In this document: one piece after another, positions 49,835 through 58,258 of the stretch | Layout: each line of letters opens with the position of its first letter | Numbering within the stretch: position 1 is the first letter of the stretch | Assembly (NCBI GenBank): GCA_964371355.1 | Contig: CAYJMG010000021.1 | Location: forward strand, 1-64,000 | Length of the DNA: 64,000 bases | Reading direction: 5' to 3' | Source: JACRBR01 sp964371355 | Lineage (GTDB): Bacteria > Chloroflexota > Dehalococcoidia > DSTF01 > JACRBR01 | The notes under the pieces: generated by a model | The model's database searches: none | What the model saw: the letters and a program-made list of their open reading frames with translations, nothing else | Told to the model about the DNA's origin: nothing | Made by a program: the position numbers and the translations under genes

Positions 49835-50922
49835 CCGCCGACTCGCCCCTCCGTGCCCCCGACGCGGCGCCGCTCCGCGGCGTCCTTCATCGCTACGCCG
49901 AGCACCTGCCCATCACCGCCAGGACACCGCTCATTACCCTGGGTGAGGGCGAGACGCCCCTTGTCCGCTCCCAGGCCCTCGAGCGCGAAACGGGGTGCGA
50001 CGCGCTCTACTTCAAGCTCGAGAGCTGTAACCCCACCGGCTCGTTCAAGGACCGCGGCATGGTCGTTGCCGTCGCCAAGGCGATGGAAGAGGGCGCCCAG
50101 GCCATCATGTGCGCCTCCACCGGTAACACCAGCGCCGCCGCCGCGGCCTATGCCGGGCGCTATGGCCTGAAGTGCTACGTGATCGTGCCCGACGGCAAGA
50201 TCGCGCGCGGAAAGCTCGCCCAGAGCGTGGTCCACGGCGCCGAGATCATCGCCGTTGATGGGAACTTCGATGTCGCCCTCCGCATGGCGCGCGAGATTAC
50301 CGCCAAGCACCCGATCGCGCTGGTGAACTCCGTCAACCCGCACCGCATCGAGGGCCAGAAGACGGCGTCGTTCGAGATCGCCGACGCGCTCGGCGACGCA
50401 CCCAGCGTCCTTGCACTGCCCGTGGGGAACGCCGGCAACATCACCGCCTACTGGCGCGGGTTCGTCGAGTACCACCGGCTGGAGCGCACGTCCGGACGGC
50501 CGCGCATGCTGGGATTCCAGGCCGCCGGCGCCGCCCCGCTCGTCCACGGCGCACCCGTGGCGGCGCCCCAGACGGTCGCGTCCGCCATTCGCATCGGCAA
50601 CCCAGCGTCGTGGAAGACCGCGATCGCCGCCCGCGATGAGTCCGGCGGCACCATTGAGGCCGTGACCGACGACGAGATCCTGGCCGCCTACGCGCGCCTC
50701 GCGCGGGAAGAGGGCATCTTCTGCGAGCCTGCATCGGCGGCGTGCGTGGCCGGCGTCCTCAAGAAGTCCGCGGGCGGCCGCAGCTTCGCCGGCCAGACCA
50801 TCGTGTGCATCATCACCGGCAGCGGCCTCAAGGATCCCGAGACGGCGCTTGCCCACGAGCCCGAAATCCACCGCGTCCCCGCCGACTTGGCCGCCATCGA
50901 ACGCGAGATGGGCTGGGCGTAA
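49831..50922 (+). CDS. thrC: Threonine synthase
   Basis: 363 residues. PLP enzyme converting O-phosphohomoserine to threonine. PLP Lys73 in NPTGSFKDRGM, the CASTGNTSAAAAAYAGR phosphate cup, GNAGNITAYWRGF and EPASAACVAG. Short form without the extra N-terminal domain of plant/yeast type. ATGA overlap with the coiled-coil gene. It converges on dnaA with four bases between stops. Confidence 0.95.
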   Translation: MTADSPLRAPDAAPLRGVLHRYAEHLPITARTPLITLGEGETPLVRSQALERETGCDALYFKLESCNPTGSFKDRGMVVAVAKAMEEGAQAIMCASTGNTSAAAAAYAGRYGLKCYVIVPDGKIARGKLAQSVVHGAEIIAVDGNFDVALRMAREITAKHPIALVNSVNPHRIEGQKTASFEIADALGDAPSVLALPVGNAGNITAYWRGFVEYHRLERTSGRPRMLGFQAAGAAPLVHGAPVAAPQTVASAIRIGNPASWKTAIAARDESGGTIEAVTDDEILAAYARLAREEGIFCEPASAACVAGVLKKSAGGRSFAGQTIVCIITGSGLKDPETALAHEPEIHRVPADLAAIEREMGWA

Positions 50923-50926
50923 GCGG

Positions 50927-52381
50927 TCACATCGCGCTGAGCAGCGGTTCGACGGGAGCCGCCGGCATCGTCGCGGCGGGCATCGGCGCCGGGACAGGCG
51001 GGGCCGCCAGCGCTTCATGGATGCTGCTGAGATCTTGCTTCGTCTCAACCCTCGTGCTCAGCTCGGCCTCGATGCGGTCGATGGCGCCGATGACCGTGCT
51101 GTGGTCCCGGTTCCCGAACAGCCGCTGGATCTCCGCGATGGTCTTCTTCGCGTCGTGCCGCAGCACGTACATCGCGAGGTGCCGCGCGTACGACACGTCG
51201 CGGCTGCGGCTGCGCCCCGTCAGGTCCGCGCGGCTCGTCGTCGTGCGAGCACACACCGCCGCGATCACGTCGTCGGCCGATGGCAGTGCCGCCCCCTGCG
51301 CATCCTGGCCCGCGCTCGCGGCCGTGCTAAACACGGACAGCGCTCGCTCGACGATCTCCGGTGTCGCCTGTCCGCCCACCAGCGGGATGTGCGCCAGCAC
51401 GCGGTTCAGGTAGCCCTCCAGCTCGCGCACCGTGGGACAGCAGCGCTGGGCAATCTGCTCCAGCGCGGCATCCGGCAGCCGCAGCGCGGAGTGCCGCGCC
51501 TTTGCCCGCAGGATCGCCAGCCGCGTCGCGAACGACGGCCGCTGCAGGTCCGCCTGCAGTCCCATCATCAGCCGCGTCCGGAGCGCCTCCGTCAGCCCGC
51601 CAAGCTGCGAGGGCAGGCGGTCGCACGTCACCACCACCTGCTTCCCGGCGGCGTGCAGGTCATTGAACGTGTGGAAGAACTCCTCCTGGAACCCCGGGCG
51701 CGTCTCGAAGAACTGCACGTCGTCCAGAAGCAGCACGTCGCAGTGCCGGTATCGGCGCCGGAAGCCCTCGAACGACTTGTGCTGCGCCGCCCCGCCGAAC
51801 TCCGTCCCGAATCGCTCCGCTGTCGCGTAGACGACGGTCAGTCCCGCCGTGTGCGCCGCGTGCCCGATGGCATTCAGCAGATGGGTCTTCCCCAACCCCG
51901 GCCCGCCGAAGATCACCAGCGGGCTTTGGCGGCCGGGCGCGCCCACCACCGCCTGCGCCGCCGCGTGCGCCAGCTCGTTCTCCTCGCCCACCACGAACGT
52001 GTCGAACGTGAGCGCCGGATGCAGTGCGGGCGCCGCGGGCCGACGGCGCAGGAAGTCGGGGACGGCGTCCTTGCCGTCGAGCGCAGGAGAGCCCTCGGTG
52101 TCCATAGTCGGCCCCGGGTCGTCCTCGGCCCGGACGACCTCGAACGCGACGCCCACCGGCCGCCCGATCACGCGGGCGAGCGCCTGGAGGACAACCTTCC
52201 TCATGCGGACTTCCAGCCACTCGGTCTTGAAGTCACTGTTGGCCCCGACGACGAACGTCTCGTCATCGAATCGCAGGCCGACCGTGTCGCGCAGCCACGT
52301 GTCGAAGTTCGGCTTGTTAACCGAGACCTGGAGCTGGCCCAGCGCGGCCGCCCAGGTCGTCGCTGCGTCGTTGTCCTTCAT
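50927..52381 (-). CDS. dnaA: Chromosomal replication initiator protein DnaA
   Basis: 484 residues. Domain I (TTWAAALGQLQVSVNKPNFDTWL), a linker, AAA+ domain with Walker A GGPGLGKT (159-166) and Walker B LLLDD (217-221), arginine-finger region LRTRLMMGL, and domain IV with the signature NRDHSTVIGAIDRIE. The C-terminus has an extra Pro/Ala-rich tail of about 30 residues. Start ATG 52381, with GGCGG ten bases upstream. Normal dnaN neighbour is missing; thrC lies downstream and a PAP2 gene upstream. Confidence 0.96.
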   Translation of the reverse strand: MKDNDAATTWAAALGQLQVSVNKPNFDTWLRDTVGLRFDDETFVVGANSDFKTEWLEVRMRKVVLQALARVIGRPVGVAFEVVRAEDDPGPTMDTEGSPALDGKDAVPDFLRRRPAAPALHPALTFDTFVVGEENELAHAAAQAVVGAPGRQSPLVIFGGPGLGKTHLLNAIGHAAHTAGLTVVYATAERFGTEFGGAAQHKSFEGFRRRYRHCDVLLLDDVQFFETRPGFQEEFFHTFNDLHAAGKQVVVTCDRLPSQLGGLTEALRTRLMMGLQADLQRPSFATRLAILRAKARHSALRLPDAALEQIAQRCCPTVRELEGYLNRVLAHIPLVGGQATPEIVERALSVFSTAASAGQDAQGAALPSADDVIAAVCARTTTSRADLTGRSRSRDVSYARHLAMYVLRHDAKKTIAEIQRLFGNRDHSTVIGAIDRIEAELSTRVETKQDLSSIHEALAAPPVPAPMPAATMPAAPVEPLLSAM

Positions 52382-52649
52382 TGTCGTGCCGCCAGGTGCC
52401 TGTGCTCTGTGCGTGTGTGGCCGGCGTATGTGCATCCTGCAACAGGCAACACGAATCCCTCCCGACGCCGCGTGCGGTCCCGGCATGCGTTGAACAACGG
52501 TGAACGGATTACTGAAGCGCTCCCAGGATCGAAGTCCCTGCCAGTGTCTCGGGTCCTGCTGCGGTGATTGTCTGTGCCCTCCGCAGTGCGACGCTTCCGG
52601 ATGTCGTCCGCGTCGCGCGGGCCGCTGTGAAACCCTGGGAACAGGGCGC

Positions 52650-52678
52650 ATCATACGCGTGGGCCGGGAGCGGGTCAA
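52650..52678 (-). promoter_or_regulatory. Promoter of dnaA
   Basis: On the minus strand TTGACC (52678-52673) is followed after 17 bases by TATGAT (52655-52650). Transcription would start near 52643, giving a 260-base leader. Confidence 0.7.
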
Positions 52679-52737
52679 GGTGCTTATGACGATTGGTGGG
52701 GCGTTTTTCGCGCGACTTTGCACCCCTTTTCTGAGCG

Positions 52738-52761
52738 CGTGATCGCGGCGGCGCGATCACG
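52738..52761. repeat. Perfect hairpin CGTGATCGC / GCGATCACG
   Basis: Nine-bp arms (52738-52746, 52753-52761), six-base loop, each arm with a GATC. Lies upstream of the dnaA promoter; could be a terminator-like structure or binding site. Confidence 0.55.
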
Positions 52762-52874
52762 ACCAAAGATGTCATCTGCGCGCGACGATAACGCTTGCTT
52801 TCCGTGCGTTATTGTTGTCAGTAGCGCTGTCCATCGTCTCATGATGTGATATTCAGTGGAGTGCTAACGTATCG

Positions 52875-53681
52875 ATGTCGACGCACACCGTCACCGCAAA
52901 GGACCAGCCCTCACCCCTCCGACGGCTCGCCGCCATCATTGAATCGCGCCGGATCTACCGCGACGTCTTCGAGATCGGCCTCGTCTCGCTAGCGTTCCTG
53001 TTGTACTTCATCGTCCGCGGTCTGGTCGTCGATCGCCACGACGACGCCTATGCCAACGCCCGCGACATCATCGATCTCGAGCGCACGCTCGGCATCTTCT
53101 GGGAACCCCGTCTGCAAGAGTGGGTGCTCGAACGCCACTTCTTCGTCAGCGTCTTCAACTTCATTTACTTCTGGCTCGATTTCCCGCTCATCGTCGCCGT
53201 CGGCCTCTGGATGTACTTCACCCACCGCCACGAGTACACCGTTGCGCGCGACTCGTTGTTGTTGTCTGGCGCCCTCGCCCTCGTTCTGTACAACCTCTAT
53301 CCCGTCATGCCGCCGCGCCTCCTCCCGACCGGCGAGTTCGTCGGCACGATCGAGAAGTACAACGACCTCAGCTACCAGGCCCAGTCCCTGAAGGCGTTCG
53401 TGAACCCATACGCCGCACTCCCCAGCCTGCACTACGGCTGGGCCATGGTCATCGGCGGGGCAATGGTCGTGACCATGCGAAACCCGCTACTGCGCGCCTT
53501 CGGCGTGGCGCTCCCGTGGCTCCAGATGGCCGCCATCGTCTTCACCGCGAACCACTACATCATCGACGCCTTGGCCGGGCTGGTTGTGTGCCTGGCGGGT
53601 GTCCTGCTCGCGCTGGTCGCGCAGGCCTGGCTATACCCGTGGATTCGCCGCCGCTTCGGACCCCCGACCGTGTTAGCCTGA
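52875..53681 (+). CDS. PAP2-superfamily membrane phosphatase/phosphotransferase
   Basis: 268 residues, six transmembrane helices. The PAP2 site appears as NPYAALPSLHYGWAM and TANHYIIDALAG (His pair and Asp). The first half (DLERTLGIFWEPRLQEWVLE) is the layout of the inositolphosphotransferase (AUR1/Ipt1-like) group found in actinomycetes and Chloroflexota; likely acts on lipid phosphates or head-group exchange. Five bases before the desulfurase gene. Confidence 0.87.
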   Translation: MSTHTVTAKDQPSPLRRLAAIIESRRIYRDVFEIGLVSLAFLLYFIVRGLVVDRHDDAYANARDIIDLERTLGIFWEPRLQEWVLERHFFVSVFNFIYFWLDFPLIVAVGLWMYFTHRHEYTVARDSLLLSGALALVLYNLYPVMPPRLLPTGEFVGTIEKYNDLSYQAQSLKAFVNPYAALPSLHYGWAMVIGGAMVVTMRNPLLRAFGVALPWLQMAAIVFTANHYIIDALAGLVVCLAGVLLALVAQAWLYPWIRRRFGPPTVLA

Positions 53682-53685
53682 ACCT

Positions 53686-54876
53686 ATGGAGCGCCGAGTC
53701 TACTTCGACCACGCCGCCACCACCGCCTGCGACGAACGCGTGGTCACCGCCATGCTGCCTTACCTCACCTCCGCCTGGGGAAACCCGTCGTCCATCTACG
53801 CCGAGGCCAGGGAGGCCCGGAAGGGGCTCGATGGCGCCCGGCGCACGGTGGCCGAGATCCTCGCCGCGAAGCCCAACGAGATCGTCTTCACCAGCGGCGG
53901 CACCGAGGCCGACAACCTGGCCCTGCGTGGCGTGGCCGAGGCGGCGCGCGCGCGCGGCAGCGGCAACCACATCATCACGACCGCCATCGAGCACCACGCT
54001 GTGCTTCACGAGTGCGACGCGCTGGCGAAGGACGGATTTCGTGTCACCTACCTGCCCGTGGACGGCCAGGGCTTCGTCGATCTCGGCGCCCTGCGTGCCT
54101 CCCTCGACGACAACACGATCCTCGTGAGCGTGATGTACGCCAACAACGAAGTCGGGACCGTCCAGCCCGTCGCCGAGGTCTCGCGCATCGTGAAGGAGCG
54201 CAACTCCCGCATCATGGTGCACACCGATGCCGTACAGGCCGCCGGCTCGCTCGACCTGGGTGTCGACCGGCTCGGTGTTGATCTCCTTTCGATCGCCGCG
54301 CACAAGATCTATGGGCCGAAGGGCTCCGGCGTGTTGTACGTGCGCCAGCGGACGCCGTTTGCGCCCCAGACTGTCGGTGGCTCGCAGGAACGCGACCGCC
54401 GCGCGGGGACCGAGAACGTCGCCGGATCGGTCGGCCTTGCCTCCGCGCTGCGCCTCGCGCACGACGAACGCGCGGCTCGGAACGAGCACGTCACCGGGTT
54501 GCGCGACCGGCTGCTCGACGAGGTGCCGCGCCGCGTGCCCGGCACGATCATCACCGGCCCCCGCGACCGCGCCCGGCGCCTCCCGAACAGCGCCAGCTTC
54601 GCCTTCCGCCATCTCGAGGGAGAGGCGGTGCTGATGCAACTCGACCTGCAGGGCATTGCCGCCAGCAGCGGATCCGCCTGCACGACCGCATCGCTCGAGC
54701 CCTCGCACGTGCTCGTGGCGATGGGCGTGTCGGAGGAGTACCTGCGCGGCTCGCTGCGGCTCACGCTGGGCGTCGACAACACGATGGACGACGTAGAGTA
54801 CCTGCTGGGGGTGCTGCCGCCCGCCGTCGAGCGCATCCGCGGCCTGCAACCCGTCGCCGGGCGCCGTGCCGATTGA
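53686..54876 (+). CDS. Cysteine desulfurase (NifS/IscS family)
   Basis: 396 residues. PLP enzyme removing sulfur from cysteine for Fe-S clusters and tRNA thiolation. N-terminal YFDHAATTA, TSGGTEADN, EHHAVL, PLP Lys207 in SIAAHKIYGPKG and catalytic Cys332 in SSGSACTTASLEPSHVL; the long loop places it in class I (IscS/NifS). No iscU or iscR near. Directly follows the PAP2 gene. Confidence 0.95.
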   Translation: MERRVYFDHAATTACDERVVTAMLPYLTSAWGNPSSIYAEAREARKGLDGARRTVAEILAAKPNEIVFTSGGTEADNLALRGVAEAARARGSGNHIITTAIEHHAVLHECDALAKDGFRVTYLPVDGQGFVDLGALRASLDDNTILVSVMYANNEVGTVQPVAEVSRIVKERNSRIMVHTDAVQAAGSLDLGVDRLGVDLLSIAAHKIYGPKGSGVLYVRQRTPFAPQTVGGSQERDRRAGTENVAGSVGLASALRLAHDERAARNEHVTGLRDRLLDEVPRRVPGTIITGPRDRARRLPNSASFAFRHLEGEAVLMQLDLQGIAASSGSACTTASLEPSHVLVAMGVSEEYLRGSLRLTLGVDNTMDDVEYLLGVLPPAVERIRGLQPVAGRRAD

Positions 54877-54900
54877 GTATCACGCCCGCGAGGTGAAGCG

Positions 54901-55098
54901 ATGCCAGACCCCAATCCCCGCCCGCAACCCGCAAAGCGCCCGAAGACGGACGACGAGATCCGCGCCGAGGCCCAGCGCCTCATGCGCGATCCCGCGATGA
55001 AGGACCTGATCCGCCGTGCCCGCGAGTCTCGGGCTCGCGGCAAGAGTATCCGGCTTGATGACGTCCTCAAGAAGCTGAACGCCCGCGACGCGGACTAA
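54901..55098 (+). CDS. Small charged hypothetical protein
   Basis: 65 residues. Pro-rich start then a basic helical segment (EIRAEAQRLMRDPAMKDLIR, RARGKSIRLDDVLKKLN). Twenty-four bases after the desulfurase gene on the same strand and likely co-transcribed. Role unknown. Confidence 0.6.
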   Translation: MPDPNPRPQPAKRPKTDDEIRAEAQRLMRDPAMKDLIRRARESRARGKSIRLDDVLKKLNARDAD

Positions 55099-55102
55099 CT
55101 CC

Positions 55103-55750
55103 TCAGTTCAACACACCGAAGCCCGTCGTCTTCTGCCGCAGGTGCGCCACAAGCCGCCCGTGCATCTCCGGCAGCGCCTCGCCGATGAGCGCCAGCTCCA
55201 TCCGCAGCCGTGCCTCCGGATCCAGCTCCTCCAGCCACTGCTGCTTCGCCTCTGGCGGCACGTCGCAGCGCGCGGCGATGTAGTCGGCGGCGGCACCGGG
55301 CTCGTCCGGCAGGTACACCTGCCGCACCCACTGGTCGCCGATGGCGAAGTACGTCTTCAGGTAGTCGTCGAACATCTGCCGCGCCCGCGGCATCGCCTCG
55401 TACGCGCCGTCCCCGCCGGGCTCCTGCTCCAGCGGCGCCACCTCGCCCCGCAGGTATGGCTGCGTCGTGTTAATGCTCACGATGCGGAAGCGTTGCTCGC
55501 CGATCGTGAAGAGGTTCATGCGCCCGTCGTCCAGGTACTCCACCTGGATGATGCGCGCCGTACAGCCCACGTCATACGGCACCGCGCCGCCGCCTACCTC
55601 CTCGCCCGACTTGATCAGCGCCACCCCGAACGGCGCATCCTCCTCGATGCACTCGCGGATCATCAGCTTGTAGCGCTCCTCGAAGATGTGGAGCGGCATC
55701 CGCATGCCGGGAAACAGGACCGAGTTGAGAGGGAAAAGACGCAGATCCAT
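55103..55750 (-). CDS. Lon N-terminal (substrate-binding) domain protein
   Basis: 215 residues. LFPLNSVLFPGMRMPLHIFEERY is the PUA-like Lon-N start; FGVALI, GCTARIIQVEYLDDGRMNLFTIGEQRFRI continue it; then a helical half. There is no AAA+ or protease domain. Such stand-alone proteins are widespread, function unclear. It converges on the 65-residue gene with four bases between. Confidence 0.9.
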   Translation of the reverse strand: MDLRLFPLNSVLFPGMRMPLHIFEERYKLMIRECIEEDAPFGVALIKSGEEVGGGAVPYDVGCTARIIQVEYLDDGRMNLFTIGEQRFRIVSINTTQPYLRGEVAPLEQEPGGDGAYEAMPRARQMFDDYLKTYFAIGDQWVRQVYLPDEPGAAADYIAARCDVPPEAKQQWLEELDPEARLRMELALIGEALPEMHGRLVAHLRQKTTGFGVLN

Positions 55751-55872
55751 GGCTCGCCAGTTGATGGGGACTAGGGTCGAGGGTCAGGGTAGCGGATTCT
55801 CCGTGGCTCCCGGCGCAGTTCGTGGCGAACAGGCTGCCGCCCTTCGAGATGGACCAACGGTTAGGCTGGAGC

Positions 55873-56298
55873 ATGAGGTACGCAAAGCTGGTGCCCGAGC
55901 TGACGTGCTCGGACTTCGAAAGCAGTGTCCGCTTTTACACAGAGGTGCTGGGGTTCGCCGTACTGTACGACCGTCCGGAGGAGCGCTTCGCGATGCTCCA
56001 TCGGGAAGGGGCGCAGGTGATGATCGAGCAGCCGGTGGGGCGCGCCTGGGTGGCAGGAGAGCTGGTGAGGCCGTACGGGCGGGGCGTGAACTTCGAGATC
56101 GAGTGCACGGATGTGGACGGGCTCTATGGGCGGGTGCAGGCGGCGGGCGCCGCGGTGTTTCTCGAGATGGAGGAGAGGTGGTACCGGCGCGACGATGTAG
56201 AGGTCGGGAACCGCCAGTTCATCGTCCAGGACCCTGATGGTTACCTGCTTCGTTTTGCGCAGGATCTGGGCGACCAACCGGCACGACTCGGCCCCTAG
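55873..56298 (+). CDS. VOC/glyoxalase-bleomycin resistance-like protein
   Basis: 141 residues, two beta-alpha-beta-beta-beta units: LVPELTCSDFESSVRFYTEVLGF, then FEIECTDVDGLYGRVQAAGA and a FIVQDPDGYLLRFAQDLG end. Metal-ligand positions are partly kept (a final Glu is absent), so binding rather than isomerase activity is possible. I start at 55873, where the fold begins; in-frame ATGs at 55822 and 55849 are alternatives. Confidence 0.82.
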   Translation: MRYAKLVPELTCSDFESSVRFYTEVLGFAVLYDRPEERFAMLHREGAQVMIEQPVGRAWVAGELVRPYGRGVNFEIECTDVDGLYGRVQAAGAAVFLEMEERWYRRDDVEVGNRQFIVQDPDGYLLRFAQDLGDQPARLGP

Positions 56299-56331
56299 GT
56301 TGCGCATCGGAGACGATCTGCCCGGCGGCTC

Positions 56332-56361
56332 TTGACCCACGACGCGCCCCGGGTGGATACT
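56332..56361 (+). promoter_or_regulatory. Possible promoter of the DUF35-thiolase pair
   Basis: TTGACC (56332-56337), 18 bases, GATACT (56356-56361), 170 bases before the DUF35 start. Moderate match. The rest of 56362-56506 shows nothing else. Confidence 0.35.
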
Positions 56362-56530
56362 TGCGATCGCCTCTCCGGGCGGCCGCTGGCGGTGGTGGCC
56401 CTCCGTATTGGCCGTGCAGCATGTGGATGCGAACACCTGCGGGCGCCGGAAAGCGTCCGAGCACGGCGCCTGAGCCGGCATCTCATCTCCCTCTGCACGC
56501 GGCACATTGTTCGTTCACAAGGAGGCCGCT

Positions 56531-56962
56531 TTGGCAGACGCACCCACCGCGGAAAAACAACAGAAACCCATCGTCCCGTTTCTGAAGATCCCGTCCGACC
56601 CCGCTGAGAAGCCCTACCTGCAGGGCAGCCGCTGCAAGAAGTGCGGCGCCGCCTACCTCGGCTCCCGCATGGCCTGCAGCAAGTGCTTCTCCACCGACCC
56701 CATGGAGGACATCAAGCTCAGCGACCGCGGCGAGCTCCACGTCTTCTCCATCGTCCACCAGTCCGTGCCTGGCATCCCGACGCCCTACGTCGCGGCAATC
56801 GTCGACCTGCCGGAAGGCGTCAGCGTCCGCTGCAACATTAGTGGTGTCGAGCCCGACCCCAGGAACCTGAAGTTCGGCATGCCGGTGCAGTTCGTCGCCG
56901 AGAAAATCCGCACGGACCGCGAAGGCAACGACGTGATCGCCTTCAGCTTCAAGCCCGCCTGA
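56531..56962 (+). CDS. DUF35 (OB-fold, zinc ribbon) acyl-CoA-associated protein
   Basis: 143 residues. Rubredoxin-like ribbon CKKCGAAYLGSRMACSKC, then an OB-fold (GELHVFSIVHQSVPGIPTPY). DUF35 proteins partner thiolases and bridge CoA intermediates, as in archaeal thiolase-HMG-CoA synthase complexes and steroid degradation. TTG start at 56531, five bases after AAGGAGG; the frame-open ATG at 56507 has no site. The thiolase gene follows after one interspersed hairpin element. Confidence 0.9.
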   Translation: MADAPTAEKQQKPIVPFLKIPSDPAEKPYLQGSRCKKCGAAYLGSRMACSKCFSTDPMEDIKLSDRGELHVFSIVHQSVPGIPTPYVAAIVDLPEGVSVRCNISGVEPDPRNLKFGMPVQFVAEKIRTDREGNDVIAFSFKPA

Positions 56963-56969
56963 GCGCGGC

Positions 56970-56998
56970 GCCCACGCGGGCTGAAGGCCCGCGCTGCG
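56970..56998 (+). repeat. Interspersed hairpin element, copy 2
   Basis: CGCGGGC (56975-56981), loop TGAAG, GCCCGCG (56987-56993), then CTGCG. Between DUF35 and thiolase genes. Same element as 19809-19836. Confidence 0.75.
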
Positions 56999-57058
56999 TG
57001 ACGTGAATAGCACGCCGGGCCGGAGCGCGCGGCGGACGACCATTGAGAGGGAAGGACT

Positions 57059-58204
57059 ATGAGAGACGTAGCTGTTATCGGCGTCGCGATGATCAAGTTC
57101 GGACGCTACCCCGAGAAGACCGTGCCGGAGCTGGCAGCGCAGGCCGCCATCCTCGCCCTGAAGGACGCCGGCATCGAGATGAACCAGGTCGAGCTGGTCG
57201 CCAGCGGCAACCTGTACCAGTCGAACGCCATGGTCGGCCAGCGCATCCTCCAAATCATCGGCCAGACCGGCGTCCCCGTCATCAACGTCGCCAACGCTTG
57301 CGCCACCGGCTCCACGGCCTTCCGCGAGGCGTACATGTCGGTGGCCAGCGGCGCCTACGACGTCACCATGGCCATCGGCAGCGAGCAGATGGGCAAGATG
57401 GGCCTCCTGGGCGCCGGTGCTGCCGGCGGCGACCCCGCCTACAGCACCGAGGGCGTCCTGGGCTCCGGCCTCATGCCCGCCGTGTTTGGCATGGCCGGCG
57501 TCGAGCACATGCGCAAGTACGGGACCACCCAAGAGCAGTTCGCGAAGGTCTCCGTGAAGAACCACAAGCACTCCATGCACAACCCCTACTCCCAGTACCA
57601 GACCGAGGTCGGGCTCGAGGAGGTGCTGAACGCGCGCGTGGTCTCCTGGCCCAACACGCTGTACATGTGCTGCCCGACCGGCGATGGTGCCGCCGCCGCG
57701 ATCCTCTGCAGCATGGAGAAGGCCCGCCAGTTCACCACCAAGCCCATCCGCGTCGCGGCGTCGGTGCTGACCTCCGACCCGTGGACCCAGCGCGACCTGA
57801 CCATGCCCGACATCAACACGCTGACCCGCAACGCGGCGAAGGAGGCGTACGAGAAGGCCGGCATCGGCCCGCAGGATCTCGACCTCATCGAGCTGCACGA
57901 CTGCTTCGCCACCGCCGAGCTGCTGCACTACGAGAACCTCGGCATCTGCGGCGAAGGCGAGGCCGGCCGCATGGTCGACGAAGGCGCCACCTCCATCGGC
58001 GGGAAGATCCCGGTGAACGCCAGCGGCGGCCTGCTCTCGAAGGGCCACCCGCTGGGCGCGACCGGCGTCGCCAACGTGTGCGAGGTCGTCTGGCACCTGC
58101 GCGGCGAGGCTGGCAACCGCCAGGTCGAGGGCGCGAAGGTGGGCATGGCCCACGTCATCGGCCTCGGCTCGGCCTGCACGCTCCAGGTCCTGGAAAAGGT
58201 CTAG
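57059..58204 (+). CDS. Thiolase family protein (SCP2-type acetyl-CoA acetyltransferase)
   Basis: 381 residues. Acyl-accepting Cys81 in NVANACATGSTAF, IGSEQM, ELHDCFATAELLHYENLG and GGLLSKGHPLGATG. It belongs to the non-decarboxylating SCP-x-like group that works with a DUF35 partner, not with a classical FadA. GGAAGG lies eight bases before ATG. Chain-length preference unknown. The pair may synthesise or degrade branched or steroid-like acyl chains. Confidence 0.94.
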   Translation: MRDVAVIGVAMIKFGRYPEKTVPELAAQAAILALKDAGIEMNQVELVASGNLYQSNAMVGQRILQIIGQTGVPVINVANACATGSTAFREAYMSVASGAYDVTMAIGSEQMGKMGLLGAGAAGGDPAYSTEGVLGSGLMPAVFGMAGVEHMRKYGTTQEQFAKVSVKNHKHSMHNPYSQYQTEVGLEEVLNARVVSWPNTLYMCCPTGDGAAAAILCSMEKARQFTTKPIRVAASVLTSDPWTQRDLTMPDINTLTRNAAKEAYEKAGIGPQDLDLIELHDCFATAELLHYENLGICGEGEAGRMVDEGATSIGGKIPVNASGGLLSKGHPLGATGVANVCEVVWHLRGEAGNRQVEGAKVGMAHVIGLGSACTLQVLEKV

Positions 58205-58232
58205 TCTTCACAGTCACAGTGGACAGCGCACA

Positions 58233-58256
58233 GAGGGCCGCCTTTGGGCGGCCCTC
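58233..58256. terminator. Bidirectional terminator between thiolase and LigT-like genes
   Basis: Perfect 10-bp stem, GAGGGCCGCC (58233-58242) and GGCGGCCCTC (58247-58256), loop TTTG, between two converging genes. Similar in core to the terminator at 62934. Confidence 0.75.
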
Positions 58257-58258
58257 CC

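Larger units (their letters stand above)
52382..52874. promoter_or_regulatory. Gap between divergent dnaA and PAP2 genes, possible origin region
   Basis: 493 bases without a gene. I see the dnaA promoter, a GATC-bearing hairpin (52738-52761) and an AT-richer tract at 52680-52870, but no convincing TTATCCACA-type DnaA box. oriC often lies beside dnaA, so this remains a candidate only by position. Confidence 0.35.

Noticed and set aside
50849..52567. 572-codon plus-strand frame
   Set aside because: Antisense to dnaA; Arg/His-rich and without family resemblance.
56483..58153. 556-codon minus-strand frame
   Set aside because: Shadow of DUF35 and thiolase genes.
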